Shown: positions 45,039 to 53,093 of the stretch, piece by piece
How the letters are laid out: every line of letters starts with the position of its first letter
Position numbering within the stretch: the stretch's first letter is position 1
Notes under the pieces: generated by a model
What the model was told of the DNA's origin: nothing
The model's database searches: none
Seen by the model: the letters and a program-made list of their open reading frames with translations, nothing else
Program-made: the position numbers and the translations under genes
NCBI RefSeq assembly: GCF_009363535.1
Contig: NZ_CP045369.1
Coordinates: forward strand, 2,181,001 to 2,245,000
From: Microbulbifer sp. THAF38
GTDB taxonomy: Bacteria; Pseudomonadota; Gammaproteobacteria; Pseudomonadales; Cellvibrionaceae
Reading direction: 5' to 3'
Length of the DNA stretch: 64,000 bases

Positions 45039-45950
45039 ATGGATACGAAAGGTATCAGGCTTTTTGTACTGGCTGCAGATATGCTCAATATAAGCTCTGC
45101 TGGCCGTAAACTCGGGCTAGCCCCCTCTGTAGCCAGCGCACGTCTGTCAAAGCTTGAGCACCAATTAGGGGCGGATCTTTTTCATAGATCTACGAGGAAG
45201 GTTGCTTTATCCATTGAGGGTGAGGAATTCCTTCCCTTCGCCAGGGAGATTCTTGCGCAAGAGGACGCAGCTCTGGCAGCGCTTGGTAAAGGCAGTTCAA
45301 ATGTAAGTGGAACATTGAGATTCGCCGCTTCTAGCACCTTTGTGCAGCGCTTTGTAGCACCCATCCTCCCCAAATTTCTTGAGCGCTATCCTGATGTGAA
45401 TGTGGAGCTTAAACTATCGGATACGCAAGTTAATCTAATCGAGGGTGGCTTTGACTTAGCCCTGCGCAATTATGCGGTTGAAGATAGTAGTTTAATTGGC
45501 CGAAAGCTTGCGGATGATAAAAGAATTTTATGTGCTTCCCCTAACTACCTAAAGAAATATGGTGTTCCAAAAACTCCTGAAGATCTCGTTAGGCATCAGC
45601 TTCTAGTCTTTATGAATTCAAAACCCAGAAGGCTGATCTCTGAAACCGATAAGCAAGCCGGCTCCTTTCCACCACCGCATGGTAAATCTCGGGTTATTTG
45701 CGATGACGGTGCCAGCATGCGCATAGCGGCTAAGGCTGGTGTTGGTATTTGTATGAGCTCTCTGTGGAATATTCACTCAGAGATAGAAGAGGGCACATTG
45801 ATTCGTGTGTTACCGGATTACAGAATTGATGACCAGGCAGCTATTTGGCTTGTTTACCCTAAATCTAATGTACTGACGTCAAAAGTTAGGGTGTTTATTG
45901 ATTTTTTGGTTGAAGAAATTGAAGAGGGTGTTTTCTCAGAAACTCTGTAA
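45039..45950 (+). CDS. LysR-family transcriptional regulator
   Basis: 303-residue LysR regulator. Winged HTH at about 2-60 (NISSAGRKLGLAPSVASARLSKLE), linker and effector-binding domain from about 88 (GTLRFAASSTFVQRFVAP) to 295 with a typical VRVFIDFLVEEI end. It belongs to the DsdC/CrgA-like branch by the FHRSTRKVALSIEGE segment. It is divergent from the LLM-SDR-MDR operon and likely activates it. Inducer unknown. Confidence 0.9.
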   Translation: MDTKGIRLFVLAADMLNISSAGRKLGLAPSVASARLSKLEHQLGADLFHRSTRKVALSIEGEEFLPFAREILAQEDAALAALGKGSSNVSGTLRFAASSTFVQRFVAPILPKFLERYPDVNVELKLSDTQVNLIEGGFDLALRNYAVEDSSLIGRKLADDKRILCASPNYLKKYGVPKTPEDLVRHQLLVFMNSKPRRLISETDKQAGSFPPPHGKSRVICDDGASMRIAAKAGVGICMSSLWNIHSEIEEGTLIRVLPDYRIDDQAAIWLVYPKSNVLTSKVRVFIDFLVEEIEEGVFSETL

Positions 45951-46009
45951 GTTTCTTCAATTCTTTTTGCTCAGCAGAAAGCTCCATCTGAATAACTAAA
46001 TTGTTAATT

Positions 46010-46917
46010 CCTAGATTGCCAACATAAGTGACACACGTTTACCCGCCAAAAATTCCAGCGGGCTCAAGTAATTTAGTACTTTCCTAGGTCGAGTATTGAT
46101 TCGAAACACTGCGTCATCAATACGGCTTTTTGGTATCTTGCCAATTTCCACTCCTTTTGGGAAGAAGCGCCTCAAAAGGCCATTAGTGTTTTCGTTCAGC
46201 CCGCGTTCCCAAGAGTGGTAAGGTTTCGCAAAATATATTCTGCATCCTAGCTTCTGCGCAATCGATTGATGACCTGCAAATTCTCCTCCATTATCGAAGG
46301 TGATGGTTTTACAGATGGCCTGATATGGCTTCAACATCTGCTTGATCGCCCGGCTCACTGTTTTCTTGCTCTTATTTGGGACTCTGCGAGTGAGCAATAA
46401 TTTGGAAACTCGTTCAACCAGTGTCACCAGATAGCCATCTTGACCATAAACTGTATCGCCTTCCCAGTGACCGATCTCAGTGTTTTCATCGACAATCGCA
46501 GGTCTTTGATCAATATCTATGCGCTCTGGAATAAGCTTTACGCCTGCCTCGGAACCTGCCCGTTTCTGATAAGGTTTGGCTTTCCTTGGCAGACGTGACC
46601 TCCAGTTAAGTCGACTGACCCAGCGGTAAATTGTTGAACAACTAACCGTTTTCGCACACCTCTCAAGCTGCATTCGCCCAGCGACGACCAAGCTCACGAG
46701 AGATGGTCTTATTGGATCTATTGAGGCGTAGTCCAATGGCTCGGGCTGAATAGTTCTGCCCATTAAGGACCTCAATCTGGTATCGTTCTTTCAAGGTCAG
46801 CTGGTTGGTACGGGTTCCCATGAGGTTCCTGGCTTGTTTGTGTGGAAGCTTACTAGCCTACAACCAGCTGGCCTCCTTCGCTATCGCCAAGTGTGTCGGT
46901 TATTGTGAGAATCTAGG
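46010..46917 (-). mobile_element. IS30-family insertion sequence with terminal repeats and 3-bp target duplication
   Basis: A 908-base element. The ends match as inverted repeats: CCTAGATT at 46010-46017 against AATCTAGG at 46910-46917, and GACACAC 12 bases further in on both sides, with about 21 of 27 positions matching. ATT flanks both ends (46007-46009 and 46918-46920), fitting the 2-3 bp duplications of IS30 elements. The transposase inside is broken. Preserved ends suggest fairly recent insertion, and the element may be mobile in trans. Confidence 0.85.
46011..46821 (-). pseudogene. IS30-family transposase, frameshifted
   Basis: The N-terminal HTH begins at ATG 46821 (LTLKERYQIEVL, then NRSNKTISREL) and stops at TGA 46663-46665 after 52 codons. 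The catalytic core continues in a different frame from about 46680 to 46011: STIYRWV, GHWEGDTVYGQDG (first Asp), TFDNGGEF (second Asp), WERGLNENTNGLLRRFFPKG (Glu). The helical region usually found between HTH and core is missing, so an internal deletion caused the frame change. A continuous frame from 46775 exists, but its first 30 residues are out-of-frame HTH sequence. Confidence 0.85.
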
Positions 46918-46943
46918 ATTTAACCGAAATTGTATAGGCACTG

Positions 46944-47972
46944 CTATTGAGTAGTATTGAGCCATTTAATAATCGCTTCATGCTCGACATCTCCTATTGT
47001 GTTCATACTTGGGTGATATCTGCCATTAACTTTGAATATTTTGATATTGTTTTTCTTCAATTGTTTGTAATTTGCATATGGAGAAACTTGGTCTGAATTT
47101 GAGAGTATTAGTAGTGTTGGGGTCTGGGAGGTTTTTAAGAGGGGTTGTATGTTGGTATCTTTCAAATCAATATTAGCTCTTTTTAGAGCTATAACCGCTC
47201 CCTTACGTATGTCTCTCTCAGGGATGATCCTGCTAAGCACGGGGTAGTCGATCTTCATATAATTGTATACGGCCTCATCAAATTGCGGCATCGGAGCTAA
47301 GAGAATGATTCCGTTAATGTCTGATCTTAAAGAAGAAATATGTGTGGCCGTTAAGGCGCCCAAAGAGCTTCCTACAATATATATGTTTTCGTCTTTGATG
47401 ACTCCCTCTTCAACTAGGTTGTCAATAAGGGAGTTGATATATTTGCTATCATCTACCCCATATTTCTTCTTACCACCAGTATCACCATGACCGAGAAGGT
47501 CTGGAACAATAACCTGAAACCCTAGAAAGCGAAAATAAAGAGCAGAATTCAGCATGAATTCTTTAGAAGTACGAAATCCATGCAGTAAGACTACTGTGCC
47601 ATGGTAACTTCGATCTAGGGAGTCTCTATTTAAGTTAATTTTAACAATATTCTCTCTGTCACCCCGACCTAATGTTGCAGAGTAGTTAAGGTTGTTGTCG
47701 ACTAAAGGTGAGCCGTAATAATAGCTAATACATTTCTTATTATCAGGTAAGCAATATTCGGTTCTCTTGAAGCCAAGCTCTTCAATGCGCTCGGTAGTTA
47801 TTCTGTCAACAAAAGAAAAATTTTCAGCTTTTTCTATTGAGCTAGCTATTCTTTGAGAGCAGGCAGAGATAACTATACATATTGAGATAACAGTTAGCAC
47901 TCTGATTAAAATTGAGCTGGCTTTATATTGCTTGAATTCATTATGTAACTGTAGTTTATTCATATGGCGCAC
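46944..47972 (-). CDS. lipoprotein alpha/beta hydrolase
   Basis: Up to 342 residues; ATG at residue 4 (MNKL) is an equal start. An N-terminal basic stretch is followed by a hydrophobic segment ending VISAC, a lipobox, so it is likely a lipoprotein of the inner or outer membrane. The hydrolase core has LLHGFRTSKEF (oxyanion region), PDLLGHGDTGG, nucleophile elbow GSSLGA, acid candidate in LSNSDQVSP and a C-terminal His in GRYHPSM. It starts 27 bases beyond the right end of the IS30 element. Substrate unknown; monoglyceride or lysophospholipid lipases share this pattern. Confidence 0.8.
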   Translation of the reverse strand: MRHMNKLQLHNEFKQYKASSILIRVLTVISICIVISACSQRIASSIEKAENFSFVDRITTERIEELGFKRTEYCLPDNKKCISYYYGSPLVDNNLNYSATLGRGDRENIVKINLNRDSLDRSYHGTVVLLHGFRTSKEFMLNSALYFRFLGFQVIVPDLLGHGDTGGKKKYGVDDSKYINSLIDNLVEEGVIKDENIYIVGSSLGALTATHISSLRSDINGIILLAPMPQFDEAVYNYMKIDYPVLSRIIPERDIRKGAVIALKRANIDLKDTNIQPLLKTSQTPTLLILSNSDQVSPYANYKQLKKNNIKIFKVNGRYHPSMNTIGDVEHEAIIKWLNTTQ

Positions 47973-48196
47973 AGGTAAATTTTCTGTTTCACAAATAGTT
48001 TGCTTGGTTAAAGTTGCTATCTATTATATTATTTAGTGATATACTTTTACAAAGTAAAGGTAAGGCTTGGAAAGTTAGTATCTAGGCCCAATTTCATTGG
48101 TGTCATTTAATATCTTGCAGGTTCAAGCTCATTAGAGAACCTTAATCTTTTTAACTTAGAATAGTGTATAATTGCCAGTAGAGTAGACGGATAGTT
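47973..48196. other. A/T-rich spacer
   Basis: Upstream region of the lipoprotein hydrolase. No reading frame or RNA gene recognised. Confidence 0.4.
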
Positions 48197-48394
48197 TTAC
48201 CATTCCTTTTTATTACCACGTTTTCTGCGTCTACACTCATGCCGCTCTAGTAACTTCACGGACATTCTCGTGGGGATGCCGCTTAACATCTTCAGAAATA
48301 TCGGTATGCTTAACCTGTAGGCTGTAACGATCATGAGATCTTGAATATCTCTTACTAGATCTTCTTTAACATAAGTTAATGCATGGTGCTTCAA
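48197..48394 (-). pseudogene. decayed C-terminal end of a tyrosine recombinase
   Basis: This stretch is homologous to the 3' end of the integrase gene at 51546-52799. In one frame it reads KHTDISEDVKRHPHENVRE, matching RHTGISEDVKYRPREHVRD of the intact protein; the adjoining parts continue in other frames (LERHECRRRKRG against MRERHESGRSKR). The segment that would hold the last catalytic His and the Tyr has been deleted, and the HxxR His/Arg pair is altered. It is therefore a degenerate second copy in the same orientation, about 3.3 kb from the intact gene. Confidence 0.75.
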
Positions 48395-48922
48395 GCGATC
48401 AGCTGATCTAGGAGGAAGTATCCATCGTCTATATAGTAGTGATGAAGTACAGTTGTACTATATCCAAGACAGCTAGATGTGCTATGAAAACTCAAAAAGT
48501 TAAGTCTGAATTCATCTCACTTTTGAAGATAGGAAATTTTGACACTTTTGCTGCCTCTCGTTCAATGGGCAGCAGCACGTAATGGATGCACAATCTGGTA
48601 CTCAATGGATGCTTTTGTCAGATATGCTTGCTACTCAAATAAAAAGGAAGCCTTTGACTTTTAGAAGTTGCCTTAAAGTTTAGGATTTATTTGTTAGGAG
48701 GTACTGTAGGGTGCTCACTCTCGGAAGATTCCACTCTAATGCCCACTATTATGTATCACAGTTATGATTTTGGTAATCATAATGGGAGGAGTGTATACTG
48801 TGTCGCAGTTATATTAGTAGTGTATGAAAGGATTTTTTGGGGGGGGAAGACTATTAATCTTTCATGGTTGTTGTAAATTTAAAATTTTTAAAAATTAATC
48901 CGTATTTGTAGAAGGGCCGCAA
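48395..48922. other. spacer with a 32-codon HTH-like ORF
   Basis: 528 bases without a convincing gene. ATG 48484 to TAA 48580 encodes 32 residues (KSEFISLLKIGNFDTFAAS), which resembles the first helix-turn-helix of a transposase and may be a fragment. A 61-codon frame at 48691-48876 follows a GGAGG but has no protein-like content I trust. The region looks like decayed mobile DNA. Confidence 0.35.
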
Positions 48923-50299
48923 ATGATTAGGAATGTATTCGTATTATTTTCAATGTCGATTATTTGTACGGTGAAGTCAGTAAGTGTAAATGCCGAGACT
49001 TATACTGTTGATTCTGGTGCTACCCTCAGCAATAGGTTAGCTATTACAAAACCTGGAGATACTATTTATCTCGAATCCGGTGAATATCCTGGCAGATATA
49101 AATTAAAGGCAAATGCTTCGCGGGAGAACCCTATATTAATCATACCAAAAGAACGTGATAAGGTTTACTTTACGGGTGAGTACACCCTTACTGGTGATGG
49201 TATGGTCTTTGATGGTATACACTTTCAGGATAATGGGAAGTTGGTCGTTGGTGATGACAGAAATCACATTGATACAAAAGATATTGTAATTCGTAATTGT
49301 ACATTTGATGGTCTCAATTCTGGAACCTGGTTGCAGATTAGAGAAAGCGCTAAAGATATTATAGTTGAGCATAACTTGTTTGCGAATAAAAAAACTAAAG
49401 GACAGTTACTGCAGCTAAAGCCGCCTTATAACGACCCCATGAACCATATAATTAGGAGAAACTATTTTTTCAATATTGAGCGGGGTGATGGTAATGGATA
49501 TGAGACAATTCAGGTGGGACAAGAGGTTGAAGGTAAAGACCGTGAAACGAATGTTTTAATTGAGTTTAATTTGTTTGAGGAGGCTAGTGGTGAGGAAGAA
49601 ATAATTAGCGTAAAGACCTCTAGGAATATTGTACAATTTAATACATTTCTTCGTTCCATGGGATCGCTAACTTTTAGGCATGGTGACAACAATTTGGCGA
49701 AAGGAAATATCTTTTTGGGGGAGGGAGTCGTAAATACAAAGGGGATTAGATTTCAGGGAGAGGATCACACGATAACGGGTAATTACATGGAGGGAATTGA
49801 TAAGGCGCCTCTTTCTATTATGGATGGTGAATCGAACCCCAAAGATCCAAAATATCCTTTTTATGGTCCGGTAGTTAATGCTAAAATAGACCTTAATGTT
49901 ATTATAAATAGTGGATATTTGCTCATTGGCCAGGGTCTTGGAGGTTATAATACGGATATCCCTGCTGAAAATGTAATGTTTACAAATAATGTGATTTATC
50001 GAACAAGAGGCTCTGAATCTTTTACTAAATTGGTTGATACTGGTAGTAAGGGTTTGTCCGATGATTATTTGAAAAATACAGTCGCAAAGGGGAATAAATA
50101 TTTTGGCGCGACGCTTGGCGATGGGTTTGGAGGAGTTCATGGATTTAATGAAGTCTTTAGCATTGATGAAATTTTAGATTTAATTGACTTTTCTGCGTAT
50201 CGACCATTAAGTGTAAGCGATGTTGGCCCATATACCGAGGGTTCTGAGGTAGATTCAAATATGTCATGGTTAGTGCCAGTTAGAAGATTATTGTTGTGA
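48923..50299 (+). CDS. PL6-family polysaccharide lyase (alginate lyase/chondroitinase B type)
   Basis: 458-residue exported right-handed beta-helix lyase cleaving uronic-acid polysaccharides, probably alginate. Signal peptide at 1-24 (VNAE). Repeated beta-helix coils such as IVIRNCTFDGL and IIVEHNLFANK. Catalytic pair Lys231 (IISVKTSRN) and Arg252 (LTFRHGDNN) have the same 21-residue spacing as Lys250 and Arg271 of chondroitinase B. Glu224 and Glu226 match its calcium ligands in spacing. GIRFQGEDHTITGNYMEG is a family hallmark. It is the single-domain form, with no C-terminal second helix. It lies between two copies of a tyrosine recombinase, so it may be mobile cargo. Confidence 0.9.
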   Translation: MIRNVFVLFSMSIICTVKSVSVNAETYTVDSGATLSNRLAITKPGDTIYLESGEYPGRYKLKANASRENPILIIPKERDKVYFTGEYTLTGDGMVFDGIHFQDNGKLVVGDDRNHIDTKDIVIRNCTFDGLNSGTWLQIRESAKDIIVEHNLFANKKTKGQLLQLKPPYNDPMNHIIRRNYFFNIERGDGNGYETIQVGQEVEGKDRETNVLIEFNLFEEASGEEEIISVKTSRNIVQFNTFLRSMGSLTFRHGDNNLAKGNIFLGEGVVNTKGIRFQGEDHTITGNYMEGIDKAPLSIMDGESNPKDPKYPFYGPVVNAKIDLNVIINSGYLLIGQGLGGYNTDIPAENVMFTNNVIYRTRGSESFTKLVDTGSKGLSDDYLKNTVAKGNKYFGATLGDGFGGVHGFNEVFSIDEILDLIDFSAYRPLSVSDVGPYTEGSEVDSNMSWLVPVRRLLL

Positions 50300-50480
50300 T
50301 CCATATCATTTGGTGAAGTTAGCGATATCAGGTTTCTTATATAGAAATACTGTACATGGTGAGAAAAGTTTAAATATAGTGATTCAGATCCATTTAACAT
50401 ACTGCTTTCTGAAAAATTGATGCTTTTGGTCAGGTCTGGATCATTATTCCGTGTAAAAACTCAATAACTTTGAGGCGAAA
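50300..50480. other. spacer before the octamer-repeat ORF
   Basis: No gene recognised. GAGG at 50472-50475 is a ribosome-binding-type site 5 bases before ATG 50481. Confidence 0.4.
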
Positions 50481-50639
50481 ATGAATTCTAGGTACATCAA
50501 TGCCACTCTTTGTCTTCCTGTCTTCCTGTCTTCCTGTCTTCCTGTCTTCCTGTCTTCCTGTCTTCCTGTCTTCCTGTCTTCCTGTCTTCCTGGTTACAGA
50601 TTGAGGTGTTTAAAAAAGCTATATAGACATTCCCACTAA
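50481..50639 (+). CDS. 52-codon ORF built on an octanucleotide repeat
   Basis: GAGG, ATG 50481, eleven codons, then ten perfect 8-bp units, then 15 codons to TAA 50637-50639. The repeat encodes the same octapeptide (LPVFLSSC) in every frame, hydrophobic like a signal-peptide core. With the present copy number the frame closes shortly after the repeat. Losing or gaining a unit changes the downstream frame, but both alternatives also stop within 12 codons. A longer open frame (50627-50830) lies downstream behind a TAG at 50624-50626. It may be the leader of a phase-variable gene whose body has decayed; real expression is unproven. Confidence 0.4.
   Translation: MNSRYINATLCLPVFLSSCLPVFLSSCLPVFLSSCLPGYRLRCLKKLYRHSH
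50513..50592. repeat. (TCTTCCTG)10 octanucleotide microsatellite
   Basis: Ten exact tandem copies of an 8-bp unit, 80 bases without a mismatch. Perfect arrays of this length expand and contract by slipped-strand mispairing. Because 8 is not a multiple of 3, each change alters the frame of any ORF running through it. Confidence 0.97.
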
Positions 50640-51006
50640 CTCCTGAGGGCGTAATCGCTCTACCAGAACGTACAATTTCTCTTTTGAGTATTAAGTGGGA
50701 AACAGCCTCTATTAGTGTCTATTTCTTCCAGCCAACGGTGAATATTAGTTCTACCAATATCCAAAAAACTAGGCCGCTTCAACTATCGGATAGTGATAAT
50801 CTACTAACAGTTAATCAGTATCCAATTTAAATTAAGGAGAAAAGAGAATGAATTAGTTGACTCTTTCTCGGTCTTCAATTACATGTAGCAAAATCCAAAT
50901 GCTACTTTCCTGAAGGTTACCTATTGCTTAAAGAATCAAGTTTTGTGTATTATCTCGAAGTTATTATATAGATGTTTGGTTAGATAGTTTGCTAGGAATA
51001 TGAAAA
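50640..51006. other. 367-base region with a decayed frame
   Basis: 50627-50830 is open in one plus-strand frame (ALPERTISLLSIKWETAS) but has no start and is cut off from the octamer-repeat ORF by a TAG. The rest is A/T-rich and without a gene. AGGAA at 50994-50998 belongs to the gene at 51007. Confidence 0.35.
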
Positions 51007-51408
51007 ATGGTAGTAACTAAATCCCACCGAAAAAATTCTTTATTTGGAATCCTTGCTGCTCTATGTGTATTCAGTAGTGCATATACTTGGTCTGCAGCAC
51101 CAGCATGTGAGGGAAGTTTTTGTCGTTACACAGGAAAAGTTGATAGATGTTATGTCAATGAGGATGGTTTTATTTTATTGTATTTTGATACTCCCGCAGA
51201 TATAAGTGATGCTCAAGGAGTTGGTTTCACTATTACCGAAACGGCTGGTGCTATTTATAAATACAAGGATGGCTTGAATGACAAGTTTGGAGATTACTTT
51301 TACTCAACTTGCCTTACAGCTCTCTCATCTAATAAAACTGTCACTGTATTTATGGATGGTACTGAAAAAAATTATTTAAAGGCAGACAGAATTTGGATCT
51401 TGGACTAA
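51007..51408 (+). CDS. small exported protein of unknown function
   Basis: 133 residues with a signal peptide at about 1-30 (basic start, then GILAALCVFSSAYTWSAA). The mature part is about 103 residues with four cysteines in a C-x4-C, then C, then C pattern (ACEGSFC, DRC, STC) that could form two disulfides, and is probably beta-rich. No family recognised. A five-codon overlapping ATG at 51000 is out of frame. It lies between the octamer repeat and the intact integrase and may be cargo of the same mobile region. Confidence 0.7.
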   Translation: MVVTKSHRKNSLFGILAALCVFSSAYTWSAAPACEGSFCRYTGKVDRCYVNEDGFILLYFDTPADISDAQGVGFTITETAGAIYKYKDGLNDKFGDYFYSTCLTALSSNKTVTVFMDGTEKNYLKADRIWILD

Positions 51409-51545
51409 AAAATAGCCTATAAAGTACTAGGAAAAACTTTTGCCTACATCAGCCTGATTTTCTGGCTAGCTAATATTGTCTCATGCTTTAGCAAGTCCGA
51501 TTTATTGGACTTGCCAAATCTAAAATATAGAGCAGGGTAGTAGTT

Positions 51546-52799
51546 TCACAGCACCTCCTTAACCCGCTTACTACGCCCGCTCTCATGTCGTTCACGCATA
51601 TCAGAATCGATATACCGATCTGTCGTTGCCATACTTGCGTGACCTGCATCATCACGGACGTGTTCTCGCGGGCGGTACTTCACATCTTCGGAGATACCAG
51701 TATGCCGCAGCCAGTGCACCGTTGCTGCCTTTAGGTCTTCTGCATCTTCACCTAGACCTTCCTCAACCATACGCTGGTAAGCAGCATCGAAACAGTTCTG
51801 TACGATTAGCCGCACTTGGCGTGTACTGGTAACAGGTCCCTTACCGCGAGATTTCTGCACCAGCGGTGTCTGCTCATTAATACTGGGTAGGGCAGGGAGC
51901 TGCAAATGACTTCTGTAGCGCTTCAGAGCGCTCAACATCTGATCACAAACAGTAATGGCACGGCCTTTGTTACCTTTACCAGTGACGTGAAACCACCAGT
52001 TCCCGTCGCGATCCTTCTTGAAATCCCCCATTACAGGCGCAGATCGTTCATCCGCAACCAGCTCAGAGATGCGCAGGTACATGGCATATAGGGCGTTCAT
52101 AATGAATAGTGTACGCTCGTGCTCAAGTGGCGACATTTCAGCCATAATCTCGGCAGTTTCCAGCACATAGTCCCACTGCAGGTTACTGATGCGTCGAACC
52201 ACCTGGCTTTGTTGCTCACGCCGCACGAACTTACTTTTTTGCCGAATCAATGCTACAGGGTTAGCTGGAACCAAGCCTTCTTGAAAGAGAAAATCGAAGA
52301 AAGAAGACAGCGCTGTAAAGATACACTTGATGGCAGCCTGAGATGGCCGGAAATCCTTGGGTGATGGCGTCTTACCAGAACGAAACTCAACTTTAGACAC
52401 GCTGACTACGAATGGCCGCCAATCGGCATTAACAACACGCTCGCCATTTACAGTCTTAAAACGGGCAACATTTTTGGTGCCGATCCAGGCAATCGGCGGT
52501 TCAATACAAAACTGAACGAAATCCTCAATATGCTCACGCTTGAGCGACAAGATAGAAACTTCCTCAACACGCCAAGTCCATTGCAGCAGTCGCTCAAGTT
52601 CTCGCCGATAACTATTAAAGGTTGCCTGGCTACCGTTATAGCTGTAAAGAAATTTAAGCGTGAACTCCAGATCGGTATCAGCATCTGGAATCTGCTTGTT
52701 GAGATAACGGCTGGCAGAAAAACTACTGCAGCGGAACGGATTCTCAAGATTGCTTAGATTGTCGATGATTGGTGCTGGTGGCTGGTTGGAGGCAGACAT
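51546..52799 (-). CDS. tyrosine recombinase / phage-type integrase
   Basis: 417-residue site-specific recombinase. The N-terminal SAM-like core-binding domain (about 45-180) is followed by the catalytic domain with Arg in YLRISELVADERS, HWLRHTG (HxxR), AGHASMATTDRYID (second His and nucleophile Tyr396). The GKGNKGRAITVCDQML segment is typical of XerC/D- and phage-like enzymes. It is longer than an integron IntI and lacks the IntI patch. A decayed homologue lies 3.3 kb away. No attachment site was identified with certainty. Confidence 0.9.
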   Translation of the reverse strand: MSASNQPPAPIIDNLSNLENPFRCSSFSASRYLNKQIPDADTDLEFTLKFLYSYNGSQATFNSYRRELERLLQWTWRVEEVSILSLKREHIEDFVQFCIEPPIAWIGTKNVARFKTVNGERVVNADWRPFVVSVSKVEFRSGKTPSPKDFRPSQAAIKCIFTALSSFFDFLFQEGLVPANPVALIRQKSKFVRREQQSQVVRRISNLQWDYVLETAEIMAEMSPLEHERTLFIMNALYAMYLRISELVADERSAPVMGDFKKDRDGNWWFHVTGKGNKGRAITVCDQMLSALKRYRSHLQLPALPSINEQTPLVQKSRGKGPVTSTRQVRLIVQNCFDAAYQRMVEEGLGEDAEDLKAATVHWLRHTGISEDVKYRPREHVRDDAGHASMATTDRYIDSDMRERHESGRSKRVKEVL

Positions 52800-52859
52800 A
52801 GAAATATGAAGTTGTTGTTGGAATTCAGAAAATTATACGGGAAATAGCTCATTTATAAA

Positions 52860-52887
52860 ATATCCGATATTCACAAATATCGGATAT
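52860..52887. terminator. perfect 12-bp inverted repeat before the integrase
   Basis: ATATCCGATATT and AATATCGGATAT pair perfectly around a 4-base loop. On the minus strand TTTTAT follows, so it may terminate the small ORF at 52908-53042. It lies 61 bases upstream of the integrase start, so it could also be an operator or a recombination site. Confidence 0.5.
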
Positions 52888-52907
52888 AGTGGGAGCCCTT
52901 ACAGGGC

Positions 52908-53042
52908 CTAGGTTTGAAGTTTTTTCTTGACGGCTATTTCCGATAACCACGTCTCTCCCTCCTGTGGGAACGATTTGTTGCGATGCTCTGGCCGAACTCG
53001 TATCAAGTCCAGCTCGCCGATGATTTCTTGTAGTGCTCCCAC
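52908..53042 (-). CDS. 44-codon ORF upstream of the integrase
   Basis: GTG 53042 to TAG 52908-52910. The product is charged and protein-like (IIGELDLIRVRPEHRNK, then GETWLSEIAVKKKLQT), unlike random translation. A TAG immediately precedes the GTG, so it is either a complete small protein or the C-terminal fragment of a lost gene. It is bounded by the inverted pair GTGGGAGC (52889-52896) and GCTCCCAC (53035-53042), and the 12-bp hairpin follows. It may belong with the integrase, for example as an excisionase-sized partner, but no family is recognised. Confidence 0.35.
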   Translation of the reverse strand: MGALQEIIGELDLIRVRPEHRNKSFPQEGETWLSEIAVKKKLQT

Positions 53043-53093
53043 CTAAAGAAAACATGAATTGAATCTATCAGACTTCGCCCCATCCCCTCATTA

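Noticed and set aside
46011..46775. Intact 254-residue transposase reading
   Set aside because: Its first 30 residues are out-of-frame translation of the true N-terminal HTH, so the transposase is broken rather than merely short.
48691..48876. 61-codon frame after a GGAGG
   Set aside because: Composition is not protein-like, there is no recognised family, and it lies in decayed mobile DNA.
48395..51006. CRISPR-like or other interspersed repeat array
   Set aside because: The only tandem repeat is the contiguous octamer array without spacers; no cas-type gene is present.
52860..53042. Integron attC site beside the recombinase
   Set aside because: The recombinase is longer than IntI and lacks its patch, and no RYYYAAC/GTTRRRY core pair was found at the inverted repeats.
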